A stretch of 44,087 bases of DNA from Kiritimatiellia bacterium (GTDB lineage Bacteria > Verrucomicrobiota > Kiritimatiellia > RFP12 > UBA1067), in contig JAILJX010000078.1 of NCBI GenBank assembly GCA_024694365.1, forward strand, positions 1 to 44,087, read 5' to 3'. A model generated the notes under the pieces. That model ran no database searches, was not told where the DNA came from, and worked only from the letters and a program-made list of their open reading frames with translations. Shown here piece after piece: positions 8,039 through 16,963 of this stretch (position 1 is its first letter; every line of letters begins with the position of its first letter). Position numbers and translations under genes: made by a program.

Positions 8039-9544
8039 TCAAATTAGCGGATCCTGGAAGTGTTCCGGTCCGAAAGGAGGCGGCTCTGACGTTTGGAAGC
8101 CTTCCGGTTCCTTGACTTCGAGGGGACGGTCTTCGAAACGGACGTATTCCCGCACGAAATTTGCCCTCACCTCTCCTATCTCCCCGTTTCTGTTTTTGGC
8201 GACGTCTATGATGGCGAGATGCTCGTCGCTGGACTCGGGATCGGCCGCGTTGCGGGAAGGCCTGCGCAGAAGGAATACGACATCCGCATCCTGTTCGATG
8301 GCGCCGGAATCGCGGAGATCGGAGAGCTTCGGCTTCTCGAACCTGTCTCCGCGCTGCTCGTTGGCGCGGGAGAGCTGGGAAAGGACGATCACTGGTATTT
8401 TAAGCTCTTTCGCCATGGCCTTGATCTGCTGGGATATCATGCTAACCTCTATCTGCCGGCTCGCCTGGCGTGCGGCCTCCCGGCATGTGCAGAGCTGGAG
8501 GTAGTCTATGACGACAAGCTCTATGCCCCACTGTTTCTTCGCGCGCCTGGCCCGCGCGCGGAGATCCATGATGTCCAGTCCGGCCGAATCGTCCACATAT
8601 ATCGGTGCGCCTTTGAGCTCGCTCACGGCCGTGAAAAGGTTGCCCATCAGCCTCTGCTTCTCGTCTTTCGCGCAGATGTTCCTGTTCAGCCTCCACATGT
8701 TGATGTGGGCGCGTCCCGCGACCATGCGCTTCGTCAGAGCCTCGACCGGCATTTCGAGAGAGAATATCATCACGGGATGCCGCTTTCCCCCGTCGGATTT
8801 AACCGGAGGATAGCCCCCGCCGGAGAGCGTAAGCATCTGCCCGAGCGCGCAGCTTTCGGCTATGTTCATCGCAAGCGAGGTCTTGCCCACGGAAGGACGG
8901 GCCGCGATGACAATCATTTCGGAGTTTTTCAGCCCCTGGAGCTTCTCGTCGAGATGCTTGAGACCGGTCGAAAGCCCTTCGAAGGTGTTGCCGTCTGCCG
9001 TGAACATCGCATTTATGCGATGGAAACTGTCGTCTATGGCCGCATCCCACGACATGGTCTTGTCGTTGGTCACGCCGATTTCGAGGAAGGACTTCTCGGC
9101 TTCGCCCAGCACCGTCTGCGGATCGGGATACTCCTTTTCGTCGAAACATTTCCCCACGACCTCCGTGGCGCGGTCTATCATGGTGCGCCTAAGATGCTTG
9201 CCGCGAATTATGCCTATGTAGTGTTCGGCATGGGCGGTCGTGGGGGTCTGGTCTATGAGCGACTCTATGTAGCCGACCCCCCCGACGGCTTCAAGCTTGC
9301 CGTCTGCGCGCAGATGCTCTATGAGAACAAGCGCATCGAGCGGTTTGCCGAGGCGGTTCAGCGAAACCATGGCAGCGTAGATCGCCCTGTTTTTCGGATC
9401 GTAGAAAGTCTCGGGCGTCACTGCGCCGGTGAGGCACAGATCCATGACGCGGTCTTCGCTGCGCCCGGTCGTGTCGAGAAGAATGGAGCCGAGAACCGCG
9501 CGTTCGGCCTCGACATTGTTGGGTGGAGTCTTTATGCTGTCCAT
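8039..9544 (-). CDS. dnaB: Replicative DNA helicase DnaB
   Basis: 501 residues, somewhat longer than typical. DnaB is the hexameric 5'-3' helicase of the replication fork. The N-terminal primase-interaction domain (PPNNVEAERAVLGSILLD) is followed by the RecA-like motor: Walker A ARPSVGKTS (about 215-223), Walker B-type LVVIDYLQL, and the motifs VIVLSQLSRANEQR and SDLRDSGAIEQDADVVFLLR. The extra length comes partly from an insertion of about 20 residues between the Walker A helix and VMIFSLEMP, rich in Gly, Pro and Lys. It is a single gene with an extended -10 8 nt before the ATG. Confidence 0.96.
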   Translation of the reverse strand: MDSIKTPPNNVEAERAVLGSILLDTTGRSEDRVMDLCLTGAVTPETFYDPKNRAIYAAMVSLNRLGKPLDALVLIEHLRADGKLEAVGGVGYIESLIDQTPTTAHAEHYIGIIRGKHLRRTMIDRATEVVGKCFDEKEYPDPQTVLGEAEKSFLEIGVTNDKTMSWDAAIDDSFHRINAMFTADGNTFEGLSTGLKHLDEKLQGLKNSEMIVIAARPSVGKTSLAMNIAESCALGQMLTLSGGGYPPVKSDGGKRHPVMIFSLEMPVEALTKRMVAGRAHINMWRLNRNICAKDEKQRLMGNLFTAVSELKGAPIYVDDSAGLDIMDLRARARRAKKQWGIELVVIDYLQLCTCREAARQASRQIEVSMISQQIKAMAKELKIPVIVLSQLSRANEQRGDRFEKPKLSDLRDSGAIEQDADVVFLLRRPSRNAADPESSDEHLAIIDVAKNRNGEIGEVRANFVREYVRFEDRPLEVKEPEGFQTSEPPPFGPEHFQDPLI

Positions 9545-9552
9545 TGGGCATT

Positions 9553-9561
9553 AGTATATCA
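9553..9561 (-). promoter_or_regulatory. Extended -10 promoter of dnaB
   Basis: TGATATACT on the minus strand, 8 nt before the dnaB ATG at 9544. No Shine-Dalgarno fits in that space, so dnaB is probably translated from a leaderless mRNA. Confidence 0.55.
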
Positions 9562-9655
9562 CACTGCCGACGCGATTGGTAGACGTGTCTTGTTTGAAGA
9601 TGTCTTCCTGTTGTCTACAGGTTGTAAACACGCCGCGCCGGAACGCGGGACGGGT

Positions 9656-10600
9656 CTAAAGCGCGACACGCGGATCCAGAAAGGCGTAGATGAGGTCCGT
9701 CACCAGATTCACGAACTGGTAGAGAAGAGCGCCAAGTATCACGACGGCGCGGACTACGGCAAGATCCGCAGACTGTATCGCATTGATGGACACCGACCCA
9801 AGACCGGGGATGCCGAAAAAGCTTTCCAGCAGAAGCGAACCGGTGAACAGATAGGGAATCGATAGCGATACGTACGTCACGATCGGTATGAGGGCGTTTC
9901 TCAGGACATGGCGCGTCATGATGACGGCGCGAGAAAGGCCTTTGGCCCTCGCAGTAAGGACGTAAGGCTTGTAGAGCTCGTCGAGTATTGCGGTGCGGAA
10001 GAACCTTACGTCCATCCCAAGCGAACTCAGCACGCCTATCATTACGGGCAGAACGAGATATTCCGGCCCGCCATAGCCCCAGATCGGAAACCACCCGGCC
10101 TTGTACGCCAGCAGAAACTGCCCCGCGAGGACCCATACGACGTAATTGACGCTCATCAGCGCGGCGGAGATGAACAGTATGACCTTGTCGTGAGGCCTGC
10201 CGCGGTATGCGGCCGAGAGAAGCGCGAGGAACAGCGCGAATGCAATGCCTATCGCGAGAATCGGAACGGTGAGGGAAAGCGACGGGCCCACGCCTCGCTT
10301 GAGGATATCGATCACAGGCTCGTCCTGTTCGGTGGAGTAGCCCAGATCGCCTTTCGCAGTGCTCTTCAGGAAGTTGAAGAACTGGCTGTCGAAGAAGTCC
10401 CCGTCCCCGACGAGAAGCGGTTTGTCGTAGCCGTACTTCCTGTTGAAGTCCGCCACAGACTTCTCGCTCGCGCCCTTTCCGAGGATGGTGAGCGCGGGCG
10501 AGCCTCCGGATACGACGTTGAAAAGGACGAACGTCAGCAAAAGAATCCCGAAAGTCGTCGGAACGACTTCCAGGACTCGTCTGAGAACGTAGCGCCACAT
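9656..10600 (-). CDS. ABC transporter permease, DppB/OppB/YejB type
   Basis: 314 residues with about six membrane spans. It is an inner-membrane permease of the peptide/nickel (BPD inner-membrane component) family. Typical features are MWRYVLRRVLEVVPTTFGILLLTFVLFNV at the start, the RAKGLSRAVIMTRHVLRNALIPIVT coupling (EAA) loop, and a C-terminal LLYQFVNLVTDLIYAFLDPR. The 13-residue LLVGDGDFFDSQFF region is a periplasmic loop. The start is 8 nt after the upstream gene. The usual partners (DppC-like permease, ATPases, binding protein) are absent, so the transporter is completed elsewhere or is an orphan. Confidence 0.88.
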   Translation of the reverse strand: MWRYVLRRVLEVVPTTFGILLLTFVLFNVVSGGSPALTILGKGASEKSVADFNRKYGYDKPLLVGDGDFFDSQFFNFLKSTAKGDLGYSTEQDEPVIDILKRGVGPSLSLTVPILAIGIAFALFLALLSAAYRGRPHDKVILFISAALMSVNYVVWVLAGQFLLAYKAGWFPIWGYGGPEYLVLPVMIGVLSSLGMDVRFFRTAILDELYKPYVLTARAKGLSRAVIMTRHVLRNALIPIVTYVSLSIPYLFTGSLLLESFFGIPGLGSVSINAIQSADLAVVRAVVILGALLYQFVNLVTDLIYAFLDPRVAL

Positions 10601-10608
10601 GGCAGGCG

Positions 10609-12564
10609 TCAGGCGCCGATCGCCTCCATGAGGCGTGCGGCGACCTGCTCCGTGTCGCACCTGTCGAGACGTTCGAGCGTTTTCGCCCAGCGGTACGCGC
10701 CGGAGCCTGCGACGTCGAACGGACGGTGCACGAAGAGCTCGTCGAAGGCGCGGCGGCGGGCGCGGTAGCGCGTCTGCACGGACGAAAGCTTCGCGGCGAA
10801 CGACTCGACATATGCCGAGGCGAAAGCGCCGGGATCAGAAAGCCACTTTACGCGGCGGCGCACGACATTGGCGTATGGCGCGACAGAATCCTCCAGCTCA
10901 TGGAGATAGTTTACGAACGTTCCGGCATGATCGGTTATGACAATCCTGGCGGGAAGACCGTCCGCCCCCAGCTGCACGACTTCATAGTTCCTGTCGAAGA
11001 GGTTCTCCTTGGTCTCGGTGGACCTTCTCCCTACGATCAAGTCCATGGCGGCGGCCTCGCCCATGAGCTTTGCGAACTTCAGGGCGAATGCGGGATTGCG
11101 GTAGCGGACGGTCGGAATCTTGTCCGACGCCGTTCCGGGTACGTATGCGCGCATGAAGAAGGACGTGCGGATCGTCGTTCCGCGATACTGGTTCTTCCCG
11201 AGGTAGGGCTCTGTGAACTGCCCGATGCCAAGGTACGGCGGAAGCGTCATGCCCAGCTGCTGGCACATGAGGCGGCGGTCCATGATGTAGTCGGTGTACT
11301 CGTTCGCCTCCAGCGTCGCAGCAAGCAGATCCTTGCCCTCGTCAAGATGCTCGGCCGTGCCCCACTTCTGGAAACGGAGAATCGATATCTGGGGCTCGGA
11401 GATCTGAGCGACCTTGTACTGGAATATGTACACGCTGCCGCGGCGCGAGCCGGCTATGGGGCTGCGGGCGAGCGAATTGACGATGCGCCCGACGTTCAGA
11501 TACTCGAAATCGCCGAACTGGCGCATGAAATTGAAAAGTATGTTCCTGGCGCGCGGATCGCAGAGCTCGGCGAGCTCGGGATCGCGCGTACGTATCCACT
11601 CGTCCCAAAGCGGATCGAAAATCAGCTCGCCGTCGGCTATCCTCGCGCCGGGGAGCCATTCGATCTGCCGGTAGAACTCGGGGCTTATACCCTGTATGAG
11701 GTCGCGTTCGTCCGCAGAGGTCTCGTTCGGGCCGGCGGATATCGTCGCGCACATGGCGTTGCGCCAGTCGAAGTTGTCGACAGACTCTTCGCGAAGCTCG
11801 GGCGGGATGGACATCCTCCACTCTGCGTCAAGACGCTCGATGGTGGCCGTAAGCTCTTCGTCGGAGAGGGAATCGATGTCGAGAGACTTGAAATTCTGCT
11901 TTATCTCGGGGGGCGTAGTGGTAGGGAACAGATCCAGCTCGACGTGACCGAGGCGGTTGCGCCTCGTCAGCATCTTCTGCGCCTCCTTCATCTGCTCGCG
12001 GCAGGCCCCGGCCGGAAGATGCGCAAGGCCCTCGGAGCCGGCAACTGTCACATAGCGCGTGCCGGTGGCGGAATTGTAGTAGTAGAATGGCTCGCCGCTG
12101 ATCGCCACCCTGGAGTTCTCGATGAGGCGGGCCATGTCGTCCTGGGAGATCGGCTGACGCGCCATGCGCCAGTTCTCTCCGCGCGCCCGCAGGGCGTTGC
12201 GGACTTTCGCCGCATGAGTGTTGAGAAACCGGATCTTTCTCTTCGAAACGAGTTTCTGAAGCTCCTCGTCGGCGCGCATGGCAAGATCCATATGGTTTGG
12301 ATCGGGACGGATGAGGACGCAATCCTCCGTGAAAATCAAGTCGACGGACTCCGCGAGCTCCTCTTCCTCCTCCGCCTCGGTCATCGGAGGAAGCCCCTTG
12401 GCGGCCCTTCCGGCGTTGACTTCGTCGATCCACATCATGCGCTGCATGGCGTGGATGCCCCTGCGCGTCACGAGACCGGGGGTCTTGAAAAACAGCGTGC
12501 CGACGCGGCTGGCGAGACGGCCATCCGCATCCTTTGCAAACAAAGGTTCACCTAGTATTTTCAT
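10609..12564 (-). CDS. Large cytoplasmic protein of unknown function
   Basis: 651 residues with no signal peptide. I do not recognise a family. The N-terminal half is charged, with a Glu run (AEEEEELAES), and includes YYYNSATGTRYVTVAG. A feature near the C-terminus, MDLIVGRRSTETKENLFD followed about 20 residues later by IVITDHAGTF, loosely resembles the catalytic Asn and metal-binding Asp layout of PI3/4-kinase-like and HipA-like kinases, but the usual DRH is missing; this is weak. It has an extended -10 promoter 10 nt before the ATG and is followed after 8 nt by the ABC permease, so the two are probably co-transcribed. Confidence 0.7.
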   Translation of the reverse strand: MKILGEPLFAKDADGRLASRVGTLFFKTPGLVTRRGIHAMQRMMWIDEVNAGRAAKGLPPMTEAEEEEELAESVDLIFTEDCVLIRPDPNHMDLAMRADEELQKLVSKRKIRFLNTHAAKVRNALRARGENWRMARQPISQDDMARLIENSRVAISGEPFYYYNSATGTRYVTVAGSEGLAHLPAGACREQMKEAQKMLTRRNRLGHVELDLFPTTTPPEIKQNFKSLDIDSLSDEELTATIERLDAEWRMSIPPELREESVDNFDWRNAMCATISAGPNETSADERDLIQGISPEFYRQIEWLPGARIADGELIFDPLWDEWIRTRDPELAELCDPRARNILFNFMRQFGDFEYLNVGRIVNSLARSPIAGSRRGSVYIFQYKVAQISEPQISILRFQKWGTAEHLDEGKDLLAATLEANEYTDYIMDRRLMCQQLGMTLPPYLGIGQFTEPYLGKNQYRGTTIRTSFFMRAYVPGTASDKIPTVRYRNPAFALKFAKLMGEAAAMDLIVGRRSTETKENLFDRNYEVVQLGADGLPARIVITDHAGTFVNYLHELEDSVAPYANVVRRRVKWLSDPGAFASAYVESFAAKLSSVQTRYRARRRAFDELFVHRPFDVAGSGAYRWAKTLERLDRCDTEQVAARLMEAIGA

Positions 12565-12574
12565 ATCGCCGCAT

Positions 12575-12583
12575 ATTATACCA
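12575..12583 (-). promoter_or_regulatory. Extended -10 promoter
   Basis: TGGTATAAT on the minus strand ends 10 nt before the ATG at 12564. A transcript starting 6-7 nt downstream would have a leader of about 3 nt. Confidence 0.55.
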
Positions 12584-12639
12584 AAATGACGGCAAGCTAG
12601 CCACCCCGCATCCGGGCGACGCCGGACGGGATCCCGCCG

Positions 12640-13686
12640 CTACCAAATGTAAGCCGCGAGCTCTTTCTTGCTGTGGACGTTGAGCTTGCCGTATATCCTG
12701 AGGGCGATGTTTTTGGCTCTTCCGAGGGAAACGCCCATCCTGGCGGCGATTTCCTTGTAGCCGAGCTTCTTCACGACCATTTTCACCATATAGAACTCGC
12801 GAGGCGAAAGCAATTCCGAGACTTTGCCGCCGGTGAACGCGTTGTGAAGCTTGACACGGTTGCGATGGAAGGCGGTTCCTTTGGAATGCACAATCTCGAA
12901 TATCTTCGGAGCCTTCTCCTGAAGCAGCTTCTCGAGCACGCTTCCCGGGCCCATGGCAATCCCCATGAAGGGCAGCGCATGGCACATGCCGACCGCATCT
13001 TCTATGGCGCGCGAGAACCATAGCTTCTCGTCCTCCTCGTTGCCCATGTCGCGGCAGCAGAGAGCGCATGCGACCTTGACCCACGGCGCGTCCTCCGCTT
13101 CGCCGAAGATCCCGTTCCAGTCAAGGAGGATGGACACCGCCATCGCGTATGTCGCAAGGCACTCTCCCCTGGTAAGCATGGAATGCATCAGCGAGTAGCT
13201 GATCATCGGACGCCACGAGGGCGGAATCTCGCCGGGATCTATGCTGCGCAGCGACGTGCACGCATCCTCTTCCGTAACCCTCAGCCACTGCCGCAGCCAC
13301 ACGTTGAAAACCTTGACGCCAATCTCGGCCTGCGGATGGCCGACACGGTCCGGATACTCCATGACGTCGTTGAGAATGCAGTTGAAAAGCCCCGTGTCGC
13401 CGAGACCGGTCGCGCCGATTACGGCATATCGCGCAGCGGAAAGGAAATAGCGGCTGTCCTTGGGGAAATGAATGTAAAACTCGAACATTCCATCGAAACA
13501 GCAGCGGCTGAGCTCGAAATCGATTTGGAGAAGCCTTCTCATATCGCCGGTAATGCACGAAGGCAGGTCCTCCGGCGAACCCCGGCGTATTGGAAGGTAT
13601 TGGGTCACGGGGCCGACGACAAGCCCACCATCCCTGCTCAGGACGGAGACTGCATCACTTATGCGACTGACTTTTTCGTTCGGCAT
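12640..13686 (-). CDS. LuxR-type transcriptional regulator
   Basis: 348 residues. The C-terminal part (about 290-348) is a LuxR/NarL helix-turn-helix: LSPREFYMVKMVVKKLGYKE, then IAARMGVSLGRAKNIALRIYGKLNVHSKKEL. The N-terminal part of about 280 residues is mostly helical and Cys-containing with no receiver or autoinducer-binding motif that I recognise, so the signal is unknown. A real leader is present with AGGAG before the ATG. A 14-bp inverted repeat lies upstream over the promoter (13732-13769), possibly an autoregulatory operator. Confidence 0.8.
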   Translation of the reverse strand: MPNEKVSRISDAVSVLSRDGGLVVGPVTQYLPIRRGSPEDLPSCITGDMRRLLQIDFELSRCCFDGMFEFYIHFPKDSRYFLSAARYAVIGATGLGDTGLFNCILNDVMEYPDRVGHPQAEIGVKVFNVWLRQWLRVTEEDACTSLRSIDPGEIPPSWRPMISYSLMHSMLTRGECLATYAMAVSILLDWNGIFGEAEDAPWVKVACALCCRDMGNEEDEKLWFSRAIEDAVGMCHALPFMGIAMGPGSVLEKLLQEKAPKIFEIVHSKGTAFHRNRVKLHNAFTGGKVSELLSPREFYMVKMVVKKLGYKEIAARMGVSLGRAKNIALRIYGKLNVHSKKELAAYIW

Positions 13687-13721
13687 ATGCGCTCCTGTGT
13701 GAACCCCGCAAAACTGACAAT

Positions 13722-13790
13722 ATTATACAATTTTCGCGCCAAAACCGAAAGTGCTGTTTTGGCGCGAAATGGTATTGTCCCTACTAGGGA
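13722..13790 (-). promoter_or_regulatory. Promoter with 14-bp inverted repeat upstream of the LuxR-type gene
   Basis: The minus-strand -10 TATAAT is at 13727-13722. The -35 zone is covered by a perfect inverted repeat: TTTCGCGCCAAAAC (13732-13745), a 10-nt loop, GTTTTGGCGCGAAA (13756-13769). A second small palindrome, TCCCTA-C-TAGGGA, lies at about 13778-13790. It could be an operator, or a terminator of the GH84 transcript that reads through this site. Confidence 0.55.
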
Positions 13791-13803
13791 TTTATCGGAG
13801 CGC

Positions 13804-15684
13804 TTACAACTCCTCCAACAGAGAGTCTATCGAGTCCTGAACACCACGCACGTCGAACTTGAACAGATTGACTTTTACGTCCACCGGTTCGCCGGAAGTG
13901 TTCCTGTATCGGGCATGCCTCCAACCGGCTTCGACAGGAAGACGTTTCTGCATCTGCTCTCCGTCGATGTCGGAGTCGAGCTTTGTCCACGTTTTCCCGT
14001 CCTTTGAAAGTTCTATGATGCCGTGCTTGGCCGGCTCGCCGCTTCCGAGCTTTGCGTGGAAGTAGTCCGTCTCCCATTTGGCCGGAACGGAAAGGCCGAA
14101 CGACTCGTCCGGCGCAATGCGGATGTTTTCGAGAACCCTGACGATTCCGGCATACTTGCCGTCCCTGTTCGTCTGGAGGGTCTTCCCGCAGGATTTCGGA
14201 GCGAATGCCGCAAAACCATCCGCGGCATCGAAGTCCGCTCCGGTCTTGGCGCTGTACATTTTCCTGAGCTCGCCCTCGAGAATCATCATGACAACAGGCT
14301 TGAGTTCGGTAGTCGACGCCTCGGGGACGCGTATATGCCCCTTGTCGCCGTCGAAAGTCGCGGCAGCGAACTTCTCGCGGTGGGCCTCGACGGCAACTGC
14401 CGCCTTGGCGCGTATCTTTTTCAGCGCAGCCACAGCCTTGGAGCGGGCCTTGGGGTCCTTCGCCTCCATGAGCTCGATGGCCTTAAGACCCTGGGCCATC
14501 TGATACTCCTCGGCCTCGAACCACCCCTGAAGCTCCCACCCAAGACCCTTGTCCTTGGGAAGTTCTTTGAGAAGCGTGCGGGACGCCTTGCCGACCTTGC
14601 GGAAAAGAGACTTGAGCTCCGCGGCCGTCTTCGGGGAAAGCTTTCCGCCGGCCGTGTACTCTTCGCGCGCCCTTGCGCACAGCGGGGCTGCGGCGACGCT
14701 TTCCTCTCGCCTGTAGCCGTGTCCGTTGGGCCCCTGGTCGGAATTGTGCTCGGCGAATATCCGCATTGCCTTGGCGATCTTGGGGTCGGGATAAAGAAGA
14801 GCGAACGATTCCTCCCAGTTTTTCACGGAGTCGAACTTCCCGGGGTCGCGGCACCATGCGGCGATGCCGTGGAGCGCTATCTTGTTCGCTTCGCAATTCT
14901 CCATCGGGTTGGAGACGAAGCCGGAGAATCCCGCGTGGTCGAGTCCGTAAGTGCGGCCAAGAAGGACCTTGGAGCGGCAATAGTCGTTGACGGGCCAATT
15001 CCACCAGATGAACGGCGGCCGGCGGAAATCGGCCGTGATCTTCTTGACATCCTCCTCCCGGATGTCGGAACAGATCCAGCCTCCGGTCCACATGATCCTC
15101 ACGGACATGTCAAGTTTCTCGCCCAGAGTCTTCTGGTAGGGGTTGCCCGTCCCCCAGTACACGTTGGGACACATTATGAGAGGCGAACAGCCGGAGTGTT
15201 TCGGGAAGAACTCCTTGACTATGCGGTTGCATATCTCGGCGTGGAAAGCCGCATCGGCCCCGCCGAAGTCGTCGAAGAAGACCGCGAAAGAGCGGAATCC
15301 GGCATCATACATCAAGCCCAGCTTCCTGAAAAGCGCTGAATAGTCCTCTTCGCTGCCTTTCTTGAACCCGCCGCCGAGATGGATCGCCCAATAGAAATCG
15401 ACTCCGTTCTTTTTCGCGCAGGAGAGGAGTTTCCTGAAGTCCGCCATCTCGGATTCCGGATAGGGCTCGCGCCATTTCGAATGGTGGTACGGATCGTCTT
15501 TGGGACCGTAGATGAAGACGTTCATCTTCTCCTTGCCCATGAACTCGAGGAGCGACAGGCGCCCTTCCGTTCCCCAGGGACGGCCGTAATATCCCTCGAC
15601 CACGCCTCTCATCTGGATTTCGGCGCAAACGGGGATTGCCGCCATGGCGATGGCGGACGCGACGGCGATTTCAGCGAATTTCAT
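13804..15684 (-). CDS. GH84 beta-N-acetylglucosaminidase (O-GlcNAcase/NagJ-like), secreted
   Basis: 626 residues. A signal peptide (about 1-21, ending PVCA) is followed by the GH84 catalytic barrel starting at GVVEGYYGRPW (28-38). The tandem catalytic aspartates are D138-D139 in FAVFFDDFGG; the family uses them for substrate-assisted removal of terminal GlcNAc. A helical domain follows the barrel, and the C-terminal part (WETDYFHAKLG to the end) is beta-rich with IIELSKDGKTWTKLD, like an F5/8-type carbohydrate-binding module. The start overlaps the malic enzyme gene by 14 nt and has an AGGAAAG ribosome-binding site. It probably degrades host mucin or other GlcNAc glycans. Confidence 0.88.
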   Translation of the reverse strand: MKFAEIAVASAIAMAAIPVCAEIQMRGVVEGYYGRPWGTEGRLSLLEFMGKEKMNVFIYGPKDDPYHHSKWREPYPESEMADFRKLLSCAKKNGVDFYWAIHLGGGFKKGSEEDYSALFRKLGLMYDAGFRSFAVFFDDFGGADAAFHAEICNRIVKEFFPKHSGCSPLIMCPNVYWGTGNPYQKTLGEKLDMSVRIMWTGGWICSDIREEDVKKITADFRRPPFIWWNWPVNDYCRSKVLLGRTYGLDHAGFSGFVSNPMENCEANKIALHGIAAWCRDPGKFDSVKNWEESFALLYPDPKIAKAMRIFAEHNSDQGPNGHGYRREESVAAAPLCARAREEYTAGGKLSPKTAAELKSLFRKVGKASRTLLKELPKDKGLGWELQGWFEAEEYQMAQGLKAIELMEAKDPKARSKAVAALKKIRAKAAVAVEAHREKFAAATFDGDKGHIRVPEASTTELKPVVMMILEGELRKMYSAKTGADFDAADGFAAFAPKSCGKTLQTNRDGKYAGIVRVLENIRIAPDESFGLSVPAKWETDYFHAKLGSGEPAKHGIIELSKDGKTWTKLDSDIDGEQMQKRLPVEAGWRHARYRNTSGEPVDVKVNLFKFDVRGVQDSIDSLLEEL

Positions 15685-16963
15685 TTCTTTCCTCCAATTC
15701 ACGGCGGTACGCCGAAAGGTCCACGTTTCTGCGGGAGACGCCCGTCTTGACGGCGGCTTCGGCGACGGCATAGCTGACCTCCACGAAGAGGCGGCGGTCG
15801 AAAGCCTTGGGGATTATGTAGTCCGTGCCGAAAACGAGCCTTTCGTCGGGATAGATCGCCTGGACTTCGGCCGAAACCTCTTCACGGGCGAGCGCCGCGA
15901 GCGCATTCGCGGCCGCGACCTTCATTTCGGTGTTGATCGTCGTCGCCATGACGTCCAGCGCACCGCGGAAAAGATATGGGAAGCCAAGCACGTTGTTTAT
16001 CTGATTCGGGTAGTCGCTGCGGCCGGTGACCATGACATACCGGCGCCCGGCGAGAGCCTTCTTCACCTCTTCCGGGGCGATTTCGGGATCGGGGTTGGCC
16101 ATCGCAAAGACGGCGGGGAATTCAGCCATCGTCTTCACATCCTCCCCCGTAAGCACGTTCGCCGCGGAGACGCCGATGAAGACGTCCGCTCCGGCGAGAG
16201 CCTCCTTGAGCGTGAGCGCCTTCGTATCGACGGCGTGCCTTGCCTTGTAGGGGTTCAGGTCGGTGCGGTCCTTGCGGATCGTCCCTTTCGTGTCGCACAT
16301 GGTGACGTCCTTGACGCCTGCCGCCTTCAGCATTTCGCAAATGCGTATCCCGGCGGCGCCGGCGCCGTTCATCACAACCTTGAGCTCATCCATCTTTTTC
16401 CCCGCGAGCGAGGCGAAATTCATGACGCCCGCGAGCGATATGACGGCCGTTCCCCACTGGTCGTCGTGGAAAACGGGGATGTCCAGCTCGCGATCGAGCG
16501 CATCCTCGATTTCGAAGCAGGCGGGGGATGCGATATCCTCGAGATTGACGCCGCCATACTGCGGGGCGATCGCTTTCACCGCGGCGATCACTCTGGCGGG
16601 GTCTGTCTTCCCGGCGCTTTCCCCTCCGATGCGGCAATGGTCCAGCGGAACCGGCCATGCGTCCACGTCGCCGAACGCCTTGAACAGAACGGCCTTGCCT
16701 TCCATGACCGGGATCGAAGCCGCCGCGCCTAGGTCGCCGAGCCCGAGAATCGCTGTGCCGTCGGAGACGACCGCGACAAGGTTTGGTTTGGCCGTGCATT
16801 CATAAACGCTGCCGGGGTCGGAGGCTATCGCCTTCACGGCGTGCGCGACGCCCGGCGTGTACGCAAGGCAAAGATCGTCTTTGGTCTTCAACGGGCGGGG
16901 AAGCTTCACCGAAACCTTCCCTCCCCTGTGGTATGCCATCACTTCGTCTTTTCCGTAGGCCAT
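15671..16963 (-). CDS. maeB: Malic enzyme (oxaloacetate-decarboxylating malate dehydrogenase)
   Basis: 430 residues, the short form without the phosphotransacetylase domain. It converts malate to pyruvate and CO2 with NAD(P). Conserved elements are the N-terminal YHRGGKVSV, LAYTPGVA, the catalytic Lys region YECTAKPNLVAVVSDGTAILGLGD, DDQWGTAV and the Rossmann motif NGAGAAG. The start at 16963 has a very good Shine-Dalgarno (AAGGAGG) and overlaps the upstream transferase by 25 nt; ATG 16939 is a weaker alternative. It sits in an operon with envelope genes, which is unusual for central metabolism. Confidence 0.93.
   Translation of the reverse strand: MAYGKDEVMAYHRGGKVSVKLPRPLKTKDDLCLAYTPGVAHAVKAIASDPGSVYECTAKPNLVAVVSDGTAILGLGDLGAAASIPVMEGKAVLFKAFGDVDAWPVPLDHCRIGGESAGKTDPARVIAAVKAIAPQYGGVNLEDIASPACFEIEDALDRELDIPVFHDDQWGTAVISLAGVMNFASLAGKKMDELKVVMNGAGAAGIRICEMLKAAGVKDVTMCDTKGTIRKDRTDLNPYKARHAVDTKALTLKEALAGADVFIGVSAANVLTGEDVKTMAEFPAVFAMANPDPEIAPEEVKKALAGRRYVMVTGRSDYPNQINNVLGFPYLFRGALDVMATTINTEMKVAAANALAALAREEVSAEVQAIYPDERLVFGTDYIIPKAFDRRLFVEVSYAVAEAAVKTGVSRRNVDLSAYRRELEERNEIR

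Noticed and set aside
12595..12640. Terminator after the LuxR-type gene
   Set aside because: GC-rich complementary bits are present, but there is no T tract on either strand and no single dominant stem.
16939..16963. Alternative malic enzyme start at 16939 (TGATG junction)
   Set aside because: ATG 16963 is preceded by a near-perfect AAGGAGG at ideal distance; the downstream ATG has no Shine-Dalgarno.
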